Positions 10,435-20,479 of a DNA stretch of 64,000 nt are shown here, piece by piece. Where the stretch lies: NCBI RefSeq assembly GCF_030247185.1, contig NC_080571.1, forward strand, positions 212,346,880 to 212,410,879, read 5' to 3'. The notes beneath the pieces were generated by a model. The model had not been told where the DNA came from, did not search any database, and saw only the letters and a list, made by a program, of their open reading frames with translations. Source of the stretch: Malaya genurostris. Its lineage: Eukaryota > Arthropoda > Insecta > Diptera > Culicidae. Each line of letters begins with the position of its first letter. Positions within the stretch are counted from its first letter, which is position 1. Both the position numbers and the translations under genes were made by a program.

Positions 10435-12650
10435 TTGGTTTTCTCGGAGATGGCTGAACCGATTTTGACAAACTTAGATTCAAATGAAAGGTCTCGTGGT
10501 CCCATACGGAATTCCTGAATTTCATCCGGATCCGACTTCCGGTTCCGGAGTTATAGGGTAAAGTGTGTTACATATTGTACACCGTCTCTTAAACCGGCGG
10601 AACAAAAAACGTAAAAAATTTTCGAAACTGGTCTCAAAACTACACAAATCGATAGTTATTATAAATAGGCAACTAAACAAACTGATTTCGGCTATCCTGG
10701 TTCCCGGTATCCGGTTCCGGAAGTACCGGAAATAGTGGTCATATATACCAAAATGGATCTCGCTCACTTTTCTCAGCGATGGTTTGACCAATTTCCACAA
10801 ACTTAAATTCAAATGAAAGGTCTCGTGGTCCCATACGGAATTCCTGAATTTCATCCGGATCCGACTTCCGGTTCCGGAGTTATAGGGTAAAGTGTGTTAC
10901 ATATTGTACACCGTCTCTTAAACCGGCGGAACAAAAAACGTAAAAAAATTTCTAAACTGGTTCAAAAACTACACAAATCGATAGTTATTATCAATAGACA
11001 ACTAAACAAACTGATTTCGGCTATCCTGGTTCCCGGTATCCGGTTCCGGAAGTACCGGAAATAGTGGTCATATATACCAAAATGGATCTCGCTCACTTTT
11101 CTCGGCGATGGTTTGACCGATTTCCACAAACCTAAATTCAAATGGAAGGTCTCGTGCTCCCATACGAAATTCCTGAATTTCATCCGGATCCGACTTCCGG
11201 TTCCGGAGTTATAGGGTAAAGTGTGTTACATATTGTACACCGTCTCTTAAACCGGCGGAACAAAACACGTTAACAAATTTTCTAAACTGATTCAAAAACT
11301 ACACAAATCGATAGTTATTATCAATAGGCAACTAAACAAACCGATTTCGGCTATCCTGGTTCCCGGTATCCGGTTCCATAAGTACCGGAAATAGTGGTCA
11401 TATATACCAAAATGGATCTCACTCACTTTTCTCGGCGATGGTTTGACCGATTTCCACAAACTTAGATTTAAATGAAAGGTCTCGTGGTCCTATACGGAAT
11501 TCCTGAATTTCATCCGGATCCGGCTTCCGGTTCCGGAGTTATAGGGTAAAGTGTGTTACATATTGTACACCGTCTCTTAAACCGGCGGAACAAAAAACGT
11601 AAAAAATTTTCGAAACTGGTCTCAAAACTACACAAATCGATAGTTATTATAAATAGGCAACTAAACAAACTGATTTCGGCTATCCTGGTTCCCGGTATCC
11701 GGTTCCGGAAGTACCGGAAATAGTGGTCATATATACCAAAATGGATCTCGCTCACTTTTCTCAGCGATGGTTTGACCAATTTCCACAAACTTAAATTCAA
11801 ATGAAAGGTCTCGTGGTCCCATACGGAATTCCTGAATTTCATCCGGATCCGACTTCCGGTTCCGGAGTTATAGGGTAAAGTGTGTTACATATTGTACACC
11901 GTCTCTTAAACCGGCGGAACAAAAAACGTAAAAAAATTTCTAAACTGGTTCAAAAACTACACAAATCGATAGTTATTATCAATAGACAACTAAACAAACT
12001 GATTTCGGCTATCCTGGTTCCCGGTATCCGGTTCCGGAAGTACCGGAAATAGTGGTCATATATACCAAAATGGATCTCGCTCACTTTTCTCAGCGATGGT
12101 TTGACCGATTTCCACAAACCTAAATTCAAATGGAAGGTCTCGTGCTCCCATACGAAATTCCTGAATTTCATCCGGATCCGACTTCCGGTTCCGGAGTTAT
12201 AGGGTAAAGTGTGTTACATATTGTACACCGTCTCTTAAACCGGCGGAACAAAACACGTTAACAAATTTTCTAAACTGATTCAAAAACTACACAAATCGAT
12301 AGTTATTATCAATAGGCAACTAAACAAACCGATTTCGGCTATCCTGGTTCCCGGTATCCGGTTCCATAAGTACCGGAAATAGTGGTCATATATACCAAAA
12401 TGGATCTCACTCACTTTTCTCGGCGATGGTTTGACCGATTTCCACAAACTTAGATTTAAATGAAAGGTCTCGTGGTCCTATACGGAATTCCTGAATTTCA
12501 TCCGGATCCGGCTTCCGGTTCCGGAGTTATAGGGTAAAGTGTGTTACATATTGTACACCGTCTCTTAAACCGGCGGAACAAAAAACGTAAAAAATTTTCG
12601 AAACTGGTCTCAAAACTACACAAATCGATAGTTATTATCAATAAGCAACT
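10435..12650 (+). repeat. 329-bp tandem array with 988-bp higher-order unit
   Basis: The marker GTGTGTTACATATTGTACAC starts at 10563, 10892, 11221, 11551, 11880, 12209 and 12539, giving a 329-330 bp period. Units 1-3 are repeated almost identically as units 4-6 (988 bp shift), while units within a trimer differ more. Each unit has GATTTCGGCTATCCTGGTTC and CCGACTTCCGGTTCCGGAGT. Open frames on the minus strand inside it are by-products of the repeat. Confidence 0.92.
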
Positions 12651-12731
12651 AAAAAAAAATTTTGAATAGAATACCACAATATTATATACATGAGAAAGGC
12701 ATCATTACACCACTAGGTGGAATAAAACAGG

Positions 12732-13639
12732 TTTTTTACATTGAGTTAGAGTAAACTTTTACAGCACCAAATGTGGAATGGATTGATTTCGTTCTGGAAT
12801 ATTACAGCGTTGTTGATATTCTTAATTTCCATGGAAAGTTTCATGTCATCTGCATATATAAGCACTTTTAGATTTTTGAATATAAAGGAAATGTCGTTTA
12901 TATGTAAAATGAAAAGAAGAGGCCCTAGGTGAGAGCCCTGAGGTACACCAAATGTTACATTAATTGGCTCAGAGTTTATGTTTTGGGAACAAACAACTTG
13001 TACACGATTCGTTAAGTACACGGGTGAAAATCCATTGCCGATACCATGATTAAAAATCATGAAATCATGAATCATGTATATCATGAATAATAAGTCATGA
13101 TTTTATGAGCAAAATGATTGGTATCATGCACAATAACACATTTTTCATGAAAATTTGAATGATATCAATCATTTTGCTTGTGAAATTTCATGAGAAGTCA
13201 TGGTTCATGATTGTATGATTAAAAAATCATGGTACCGGTAATAGATTTTTATCTGTGTAAGATTTAAGCTACTCCAGAAGGCTATGTTTTATACCATACT
13301 GTTGTAGTTTGTATAGAAGTAATGGTGTGTCAGTTCGGTCGAAAGCTCTACTAAAGTCGGTGCTAAGAGTTTCTACGTGGTTGTCAGTGTCCATTGCGTC
13401 ACAAATTCTAGGTGGTTTGTTGTAGTTGAGCGGCCTTTGAAAAAGCCATGCTGTTTGTTAGTTATTACATTCTTCAGTTGGTGAATAAGTTTTTCGTTTA
13501 TAATTTTTCCAAATAATTTTTGAAAGCAAGAGATAATGGCTATTCCATGGTAGATTCGAATGTTAGATTTTGCACCAGATTTAAATATTGGTACAAGAAG
13601 AGAAGATTTCCATGCTATAGGAAAAGTACATTTACTAAT
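12732..13639 (-). pseudogene. LINE RT palm segment, broken
   Basis: Contains FPIAWKSSLLVPIFKSG and a TNKQHGFFKGRSTTT block (13373-13639). A frameshift near 13370 follows, then STDFSRAFDRTDTPLL with the first catalytic aspartate. The TA MITE at 13019-13257 splits LKS from YLTNR. After it come GVPQGSHLGPLLFILHINDI and LIYADDMKLSMEI with the catalytic aspartate pair. The reading reaches a stop in SLL*LNVK and is cut at 12732 by the composite repeat. Confidence 0.85.
13019..13257. mobile_element. 239-bp TA-flanked MITE in LINE RT
   Basis: TA at 13017-13018 and 13258-13259. The ends align as inverted repeats of about 50 bp: CACGGGTGAAAATCCATTGC against CACAGATAAAAATCTATTAC, then TACCATGATT in both. 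The interior is filled with ATCATGA motifs. Removing it with one TA restores LKS-YLTNR of the LINE RT in frame. Consistent with a Tc1/mariner-mobilised MITE. Confidence 0.9.
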
Positions 13640-13642
13640 GCC

Positions 13643-13793
13643 GTTTTTCATTGAAAAACACTGGTGGAGTGGATTGCTCTGATTTTGCACTTTCGAGCAG
13701 AAATGCAACATTTTGACGGTGTTTCATTGCCATTTTTGCTCGAAAGTGCAAAATCAGAGCAATCCACGCCACCAGTGTTTTTCAATGAAAAAC
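13643..13793. mobile_element. 151-bp fold-back element in LINE RT
   Basis: Near-perfect inverted arms of about 60 bp (beginning GTTTTTCATTGAAAAACACT) surround a loop of about 30 bp. GCC occurs directly outside both ends (13640-13642 and 13794-13796). Deleting 154 bp joins LTLTYG to ISKCTFPIAW in one frame, the expected LINE order. Confidence 0.85.
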
Positions 13794-13796
13794 GCC

Positions 13797-14080
13797 ATAA
13801 GTTAAAGTTAGTAATTTTAGTAATTGTGGATGTTCTTCAGCAAGATTTTTTAAGAATATTGGTGGTATACTGTCAGGTCCAGGCCCTTTCGAGGCGTCTT
13901 GGATTTTCAGTGCTGTCGAAATGTCATATTCCGATAGGTAATTTACGGAGATGGAGTTGGGAAATGCAGGTGTAAAAGAAAAGTATTCACGGTCATTGTC
14001 AGTTATCGTATATATTTCAAATTGTTTGCCGATTTCTGTACTATTTTTTTCTACATGTCCGTCGAGGTGCATTTGTAATG
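13797..14080 (-). pseudogene. LINE RT N-terminal segment
   Basis: Minus-strand open stretch with DASKGPGPDSIPPIFLKNL, the fingers motif of LINE reverse transcriptases. It ends LLKLLTLTYG at the point where the fold-back element inserted. Removing that element joins it in frame to ISKCTFPIAWKSS. Confidence 0.8.
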
Positions 14081-14389
14081 GAAAATTGTTGCTTTTAAGT
14101 TTAGAGCTTATGTTTAGTTAAGAAATACATTTTGTCAATTTATTATATTTAAACTACGCATGACTTCTTCGAAGTCGATTTTATTGTATTCCGGAACTTT
14201 TTCGTAGGTAAGGTAAATAATGAATATTCAATTGCAGTGTGGAATGCTTCATTTTTCAATAAAGGCATGTTTGATGCATTCGCACAAAAGTCTTCTGTGC
14301 AAAGTGTTCACTTGATGAAAGCCAAAATTAGAAATTTTGTCGAAAAAGTAATGCAATATTCCGTATTCTTCTACGGCTGCAAGTAAGAT

Positions 14390-14990
14390 GAACTCATTTT
14401 CAATGTCAGAAATGAAGTCTGCATTACGTTGGTTGATGTCGCGGAAAATATGAAAGCTTTACTTCAGGTTCCATATTCGAAATGATTGTGTCTATAGATT
14501 GAAAGAATAATTCAAAAGATGGCTTGTTTTAATTTTCGGGAGGGAGTAGACGGAGTAGAAAATATGAACTTCACTCGATATTGGCTTTGGCCCATACATG
14601 TTTAAATTTTGTACATTTTGAAGTAATAAATTCTGCAGAAGTAAAGCAAGTGTTAATGGCTATGAGGACTCCACCTCTAGATTTTTTCTAATAAAAAGAT
14701 AAATTTCGGTCGTGGCGAAATACATTAAAGTTATTCACAAATACTTCTTCGCTTCTGACACTTTCATCCCAGCTAGTTTCAGTTCCTAGGATTACTTCAA
14801 AAGAGGAGGTTATTAAATTTTGATGAATTTCTTTCATTTTAGCTGGGCTTATCATGCGATTGAAATTTTGGCAATATACCAGAATTTCTGTCACATTTTG
14901 TTTAAAAGGCGAAGAAGTTTTTGAAAATTTTGTAATACTTACATTACTTATTTCTGAATCTAATACTTCACCAAAAATGTGAAACAATCC
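14390..14990 (-). pseudogene. LINE endonuclease domain, decayed
   Basis: The minus-strand frame at 14688-14987 reads VYCQNFNRMISPAKMKEIHQ, then a TETSWDES segment and FNVFRHDRN. This is the N-terminal part of an apurinic-type endonuclease, with N in the QN position and E in the TE position. After a stop it continues in pieces with SRGGVLIAIN. An FISDIENEFILL-like block downstream corresponds to the region after the GDFN motif. Catalytic residues are only partly readable. Confidence 0.7.
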
Positions 14991-15434
14991 ATCCTTATAA
15001 AGGAACTAACTTTTGTTGTTATTGTTTTTACTGCTTACATTGTAATATTTGTTCCTGTTATTGTTTAAATTTGCATTATTTTGACTTTTCCTTTTCCGAT
15101 GTTTCCTGTTAAGGTTTGCCTTTTCTGGTTGTTTTTCTTGCGGTCGTCGAGTGTGCTGTTTCTTGTCATACTCACACCAGTTTCGTTTCCATTCTTTTTA
15201 CTTCCAATTAAGCGCCAGCCACTGTCGCAAGACTGTATTTTTTTCACTTTTTCTTTCGATGAAGATGCATCTAAACTGATGCATTTCTCTTCGAACTGTA
15301 CACGGAATATTGGAATTGGAATTGGAATTATTTGGCGATTCTACTTGTGCAGTTTGTTGGTTCAGATCCTATTTAACGAAACGCTGTTGGTTCGCTTAAT
15401 TGGTTCAATTACGAACGGACCTACAACATGGCAC

Positions 15435-15590
15435 AAAGCCTTCATACAGGAACTGAAAACGGAACTTTTATTCTGGAACTAGATTTTTAACTGAACTCAG
15501 TGCCTTTAACCAGGTTCGGAATTCAATTTCAGTTCCGGAATCCTAGCTCAAAATTTTAATTCTGGTTTTAATAAATAAATAATTCCAAAA
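15435..15590 (+). repeat. GGAACT/TTCTGGAAC-rich low-complexity repeat
   Basis: Iterated GGAACTGAA and TTCTGGAACT-like words. The same style recurs at 26855-26960 and 43725-43870. Not coding. Confidence 0.6.
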
Positions 15591-15779
15591 AGTACTCAAC
15601 ATTTGTAAACATCAGATAAACTCCGCAGCCCGGGTCCTTTAGAATCATTAAAATATTCCCGAACTTTTCCTCTACTCAGTGAATCAAACTACTATAATGT
15701 GATTGTATTTTTTTACTCCCATTTGTTCCATACTAATCAAATGTTCATAAGTCGTACTTTAGTATAGATGTACCGTTTC

Positions 15780-15930
15780 AATTCTAGATTCGAAGCAGTT
15801 AAAATTGCAAAATTCACACAATTAACTTATACGAACGATTCGGAAGTGTGAAAGAAACATGTTAGTTTTATTCGTAATCACATCAATCAGTTATGTCTCT
15901 GACATTACTCACCCGCTTTTTTTAGCAGAA
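15780..15930 (-). repeat. GGTAATGTC-AGAG-CATAAC repeat, minus copy
   Basis: The minus strand reads GCGGGTGAGTAATGTCAGAG, ACATAACTGATTGATGTGA, then ACACTTCCGAATCGTT. This matches 17392-17512 (+). A short piece is at 48950-49000 (-), and a related stretch at 32970-33010 (+). Confidence 0.55.
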
Positions 15931-16558
15931 ATCGTTCATTGTCGAACTTTTCTAAGAGCTACCCAAAATTAGGCAAAAAAAAATTTCGGTACTACCCAAA
16001 TTTTAGATATATAACCGATTACTCTTTCTGAGTAGTAGTACTCAAACATTGACTTGAACGTAGCGTAGTTAACGAGCATTGCCAAAATTGCATGACAACA
16101 TTTTGGGTAATCTACCATTTACTGAATACTTACGTCATATTCGTTAGTATGGTTTATGCAATACACTAATTATCTTAAAATGTGAAGATGCACCTTAGTT
16201 GAATTTGGTATGTTTCTACCCAAAATTAGATAGCGGCTGGTAAGGGTATAAACTTTAGTTTCAATTTTTTATATGCCGACATGCCGACTGTTGGCGAAGC
16301 TTGCAAACCTGCACTCAGACAAAAACCTTTATCAGAATTGAATCTGATAAAGCATCATAGCAGTACACCCAAACCTCCATGTACGTAACGTAACGTAAAT
16401 CAAATTATGACGTAAACAAAGTTTACGTCATTTGGAATTTTTAACATAAAAAAAGTTTCCCTTGTTTATATGCATTATTATGGATATTAATAATATATTG
16501 AATAATTATGGAACGTTTTTGCAGGAAAGGGTTGTTCTAAGTAGCATCAATTTTCAAC

Positions 16559-17365
16559 ATGATGACTTCCGGTTCATCGATATTCGTTACAAACCATCAG
16601 AATATAAGTATTCTCGGAACAAGTTGGATGAGTCCATGTGAGAAAACGATGTTTGAGGTGGTTCTGAATTCCCAGATGGCGACTTCCGGTTTATTGATAT
16701 TCCTTGAAAACCCTAATAATATGGGTATTTTTGAAAAGGGGTTGATGAGTAAAAAGCCTTGGCATTACATCCCTTTTGTGAAATTTGGCCTTTCTGTTTC
16801 AACAGACTTCGCAGCCGATTTTTAGTATACAGAATCATTGAATGGCTAGTACTATGGATCCTACTGACACTAAGAATCCTTCCAGGTCGGGGCTCGAACC
16901 TACGACAACTGGCTTGTAAGACCAGCGTCCTATGCATTGAACCGCCAACCCGGGATGTGACCATCTCAAACATCGTTCTCCGACATGTACATGTAAACCC
17001 GTTCCAAAAATACCCATATTCTAAGGGTTTTCTAGGAATATTAATAAACCGGAAGTTGCCATCTTGGAATTCTGAACCACCTCAAACATCGTTTTCCGAC
17101 ATGTAATCATCAAACCTGTTCCTAAAATACACATATTATAAAGGTTTTCAAGGAATATCAATAAACCGGTAGTCGCCATCTTTAAATTTAGAACCATCTC
17201 AAACATTGTTCTCCGGCATGTGCTCATCAAACCCGTTCCAAAAAAACCCATATTCTTAGGGTTTTCAAGGAATATTAATAAATCGGAAGTCGCTATCTTG
17301 GAATTCAGAACCACCTCAAACATTGTTTTCCGACATCTACTCATCAAACCCGTTCCGAAAATACC
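16559..17365. repeat. 117-bp minisatellite in inverted arrangement
   Basis: Units contain GACTTCCGGTTTATTGATAT, CCTTGAAAACCC and GGTTGATGAGT. About two units run forward (16559-16755) and just over three run in reverse (16970-17365; the AAACCCGTTCC marker at 16995, 17112, 17229 and 17346). A SINE sits between the two orientations. Confidence 0.85.
16756..16968 (-). mobile_element. tRNA-derived SINE (tRNA-Val-like head), minus strand
   Basis: The minus strand from about 16955 carries a tRNA-like head with B box GGTTCGAGCCC and an anticodon arm CTGGT-CTTACAA-GCCAG (anticodon position UAC). A body of about 120 bp follows, with TTGAAACAGAAAGGCCAAAT and TGTAATGCCAAGGCTTT at its 3' end. The A box is poor. 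A 5' part is also present at 52035-52165 (-). tRNA identity is inferred from the loop only. Confidence 0.75.
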
Positions 17366-17391
17366 CAAATTGTAGTAATTGCCATGAAAAA

Positions 17392-17512
17392 AGGCGGGTG
17401 GGTAATGTCAGAGGCATAACTGGATGTCGTGAATACGAAAACAACTGACATGTTCCTAAACACTTCCGAATATCAATTAGTAGATCAATTGTATGAATTA
17501 TGCAAGCATTCC
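17392..17512 (+). repeat. GGTAATGTC-AGAG-CATAAC repeat, plus copy
   Basis: GCGGGTGGGTAATGTCAGAG, GCATAACTGGATGTCGTGAA, then CACTTCCGAATATCA. It lies inside the TA element right after the minisatellite. See 15780-15930 for the minus copy. Confidence 0.55.
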
Positions 17513-17574
17513 CCTTTACCACATTTTTCGCAAAAACAAAGTAGGCTTCACTTGATCTAGATTACTGTGAATTT

Positions 17575-17990
17575 CACACAGCAAAAAGTGCAAAAATCAA
17601 ATCAAATAGTTCTAGATTTGCACTAAACTGAGGATATTTCCCTTCGATTTGTGAGCAAGAAATCCTAATAGTTCTTTAGAAAACTTTTAGAGCCATTAGT
17701 GCGGCTGATTTTGTGTAATGCTCTACACCGTTGTTTTTTCATTAATGCAAATGACTGGCAGCTGTGACGTAATCGCTCTTGTCGGAGTCGAAACTAGCTT
17801 TGCAAACAACACAAAATACATCTGCTCGCAGTGGCGATAGAATCCAAACTGATCCAATTTTTGTTGAGAGGCTTGTTTTTACCTGATTTCGTTTGTAGCT
17901 TTTTCACTAATGGGCGGTCCTAACAGCTATAAAAATAGCAGCATATAGATATATTTTCGATATTTCACTTCGGATTTGCATTTCATTGAA
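17575..17990 (+). repeat. Dispersed repeat shared with 33.5-34.0 kb
   Basis: TAGATTTGCACTAAACTGA, AATAGTTCTTTAGA-A-A-TTTAGAGCCAT, GGCTGATTTTGT-TAATG and TGCAAACGACCAG-like blocks occur in the same order at 33780-34020. Confidence 0.65.
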
Positions 17991-18906
17991 AGAAACTATC
18001 CGGATGCTGTAGGGGATTCATTCCTGCCTTTCAGAAGGACCAAATTGTGGAACATTTTCTCAAACGATTTGTTGTACAGCAGCAGATATATTGATCTCTT
18101 CCTCGCGTTCTGATTGGCTAGTGTTGACATGGGTCAAATGAGACCGGTTTTTCAATAGTGTACTATTGAAATACTTCAATGCTTTACACGCTTAAGTTGA
18201 AAAAATTCGATTCTATTGGTAGTTAGATTATATAAATCCTTTCACAGATCACTGAGCTATGAGCTTTCAAAATACGAGAAAAGACAAACGCGATACTCGT
18301 TTATACCAAACATTTCAGAAAAGTTTAATTTTGAATTATTTGAGATTATGTCACACAACTGAAAATTTTATCATAAAATTGTGATCTTGCCATCGGAAGC
18401 ATGTAGCAAAAATTATGTTGGTTCGTTAGATACAACAAAAGATATTCACGATCAAAAACTTATCACTCTCTCAGAGGGTAAATTTTAAAAAGGCGCCCCA
18501 TAGTAAAGTAAATCGTATTCACGACAATATAAATGAGCCGGAAATGATTTTCATTGTATGCCAAAACCTCTTTTTACGAAGTAGGTTCGTAAAAAAACTA
18601 CGTTATGTGGGATTTGGTTCGTAAAAGATGATTTTGTTCGTAAAAAGAGTTACATAAAAAGAGGTAACGTTAAAAAAGTTTACGTAAACGGAGGTTTGGG
18701 TGTACTCTGGTCAGAGCTCTGACAGGACTCTGTAAATTAAGCAGTGTACCTAAAAAAATATTTTAATAAATAAATAAGGACACTGCAAACTATCAAATGG
18801 CTACTATTCAGCGTACTGAGTATTCTTGTGATTTGCGTGAATACGATTACGATACTTCATATCATCTAGTACATAACTGTCCTGCATTGACGCAACTACT
18901 AATCCA

Positions 18907-20181
18907 CACGGAAAGACCGAAATCAGCATTTTGGCGAAAAAATTAGTTGATTTTCTGATTTTAGTTAGTTATTTTTTGAGACAACTAAAAAAATCTTATT
19001 TTTGCTGATTTAGATTTTTTAATTCTAATTCCCTTAATAATAATAAAATATTTGTTGAAATGGCAATTTTTTTAGTTGAATTCACCAATTAAACGTGCTG
19101 TCATTTCTTAGCTAAGGCACGCTTCATATCCATTCAATTAATTTTTTAGTTGAATTAGAGAAATAAAACGTTGTTTTCAACCAACATAAATGGTTGAATT
19201 GGTTTCTGCCATTTGCAGCTAAATGGCGCTCTGTCACCGAAAAAAACGTTAACACCGTTATGACTACTAGCCACTAGATGACACACGACTACCCACTAGA
19301 TGGCACACGACTACCGAAAAAAATTTCAGTCACGATTATCTTTTCTATATAGGCAGGTATAAATACGATGTTGTATTGGAGAAAAAGACATAAGCGAAAC
19401 ATAAACTTCTTTTTGATAATTTTTCTTCTCAATTGCTGTTTTCTTCATTCGACTTCGCGAAATTGACTATCTCACTGAAAACTTTGAGCACTCGGAAAAC
19501 AAAAACCGAATACAAGTAGTACACCGGATGGCGTAGCCCGGAAGGTTGGAAGATACAAAAAACATCATTTGACTTGTACAATTAGAGTGCAAGATTCGAA
19601 ACTCACTTCACTGTTCCCCGTAAAAACATTATTACGCACAAGCGCTTTAAATGCGCACAAATTCTGAATAAATACACTTTCCACTAACAGTTTACGTCAT
19701 TTTTACATATCGGTTTAGAAAATTATATATGGATATATCGTAACACATGCGAAAAACATCTAAACAATTTGCAAGCAGTTTCAACAAGACTGTCCCTTTT
19801 AGCTTTTTAATGGATTGTTTTGCTTTGACACTTCTCATGAGTTTTTAGCTAATAAACTTGTTAATAAAACCAATTTCATTTTTGTTTTCTTTGTCCTGTC
19901 CTTCAGTAATGAAGGTGATAGATAAATAGAAACAAATTTTCTGATTTCAATAACAAAATTTGTTGTCAATGAGAATTTCGTACTGGATTGAAATATTCCT
20001 GGTTTGTGTCCAGAATATTCGCCAACTAAACACATTCTCTAAAAATAAGAGTTTTTTTCAGTAAAGCAAATTCTCAATTTTAACTAATTTCATAGTTATT
20101 TTGGAAATTTTGTTGTTAAAATCAACTAATTCAAAAACAGTAATACGAATTAGGCGCAGAGCTAATTTCGGTCGTTCCGTG
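18907..20181 (-). mobile_element. TIR element with 2-bp target duplication (copy 2)
   Basis: Inverted copy of 3657-4841, 1275 bp. Ends CACGGAAAGACCGAAATCAG and TTTCGGTCGTTCCGTG, with CA flanking both sides (18905-18906 and 20182-20183). It matches copy 1 over most of its length, including AAACGTGCTGTCATTTCTTA and the AACTAA-rich subterminal parts. A short internal duplication around CCACTAGATGRCACACGACTAC at about 19265-19320 explains part of the extra length. Confidence 0.9.
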
Positions 20182-20189
20182 CAGGTTTT

Positions 20190-20450
20190 TGGTTCTCCAT
20201 ACATGATTGAATCTGTATATGGAGAGCTTAAATTGAAGGATATTCTAGCGTTTCTCACCCAATGTGCTAAGGAATTATAGTCAGAGGGGTTCATCGTTCT
20301 TCCTGGAGTGAATACATTCTTAAAAGGTTGAGCTGACAGTTTGGCTTCTCTTAGGGAGTACCGATTTAACTTCTGCTCATAAATATTACGAATCGTTCTT
20401 CATTCATCCAGAAGTGCAAAATGGTGTTTTTATAATATCTTTAAATCATT
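20190..20450 (-). pseudogene. Unidentified coding-like fragment cut by TIR element
   Basis: One minus-strand frame stays open for about 65 codons and reads RYSLREAKLSAQPFKNVF, TPGRTMNPSDYNSLAHWVRN and SFNLSSPYTDSIMYGEP. It then ends exactly at the TIR element. I do not recognise the family. It may be old transposon coding sequence; its far side was not found beyond 18905. Confidence 0.35.
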
Positions 20451-20479
20451 TAGTGGGCTAGAGGTTTTATCAAATGTGC

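Larger units (their letters stand above)
9506..12730 (+). mobile_element. Composite dispersed repeat inserted in LINE
   Basis: Starts GCCTTTCTCATATAGAAAGG and ends ATGAGAAAGGCATCATTACA followed by CCACTAGGTGG, so GCCTTTCTCAT forms a short inverted terminal motif. Both LINE junctions carry a run of five to six T (9500-9505 and 12731-12736), consistent with a short target duplication. Order: head with GGCCCGGAGGGCC palindrome, TG-rich stretch (split by the TTTCGCCGAA element), GATGGCTGAACCGATTTTGA, the 329-bp array, tail. Related copies occur at 38366-39434 (inverted) and in fragments at about 5, 6.5, 23, 27.6, 46, 53 and 54 kb. No transposase is seen. Confidence 0.75.
16366..18702. mobile_element. 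2.3-kb TA-flanked TIR element
   Basis: TA at 16364-16365 and 18703-18704. The ends read CACCCAAACCTCC followed by ACGTAA-type sequence on the left and GTTTACGTAAAC on the right. GTTCGTAAAA motifs repeat near the right end. No transposase frame. It carries an inverted 117-bp minisatellite, a SINE and other repeat modules, so it is either a non-autonomous element that grew by insertion or a mosaic. Confidence 0.8.
16285..18772 (+). mobile_element. Second LOA fragment, split by TA element
   Basis: The left part (16292-16345) reads WRSLQTCTQTKTF, homologous to 4895-4945. The right part (18705-18770) reads LVRALTGLCKLSSVPKK, the conserved LOA block that follows. Between the halves, KHHSS-T rejoins in frame once the 2337-bp element and one TA are removed. 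The reading ends at TAA and an A/T-rich tail with ATAAATAAATAAG. Only this short C-terminal part of the retrotransposon remains. Confidence 0.75.

Noticed and set aside
10522..12171. Four open frames of 73-110 codons on the minus strand of the 329-bp array
   Set aside because: They are identical by-products of the tandem repeat and have no domain or independent conservation.
12746..13084. LINE RT frame with an apparent ATG start at 13084
   Set aside because: The start lies in the inserted TA MITE; the real coding sequence begins after it.
16882..16955. Possible functional tRNA-Val gene
   Set aside because: The A box is poor and a SINE body with a truncated second copy follows, so it is treated as a SINE head.
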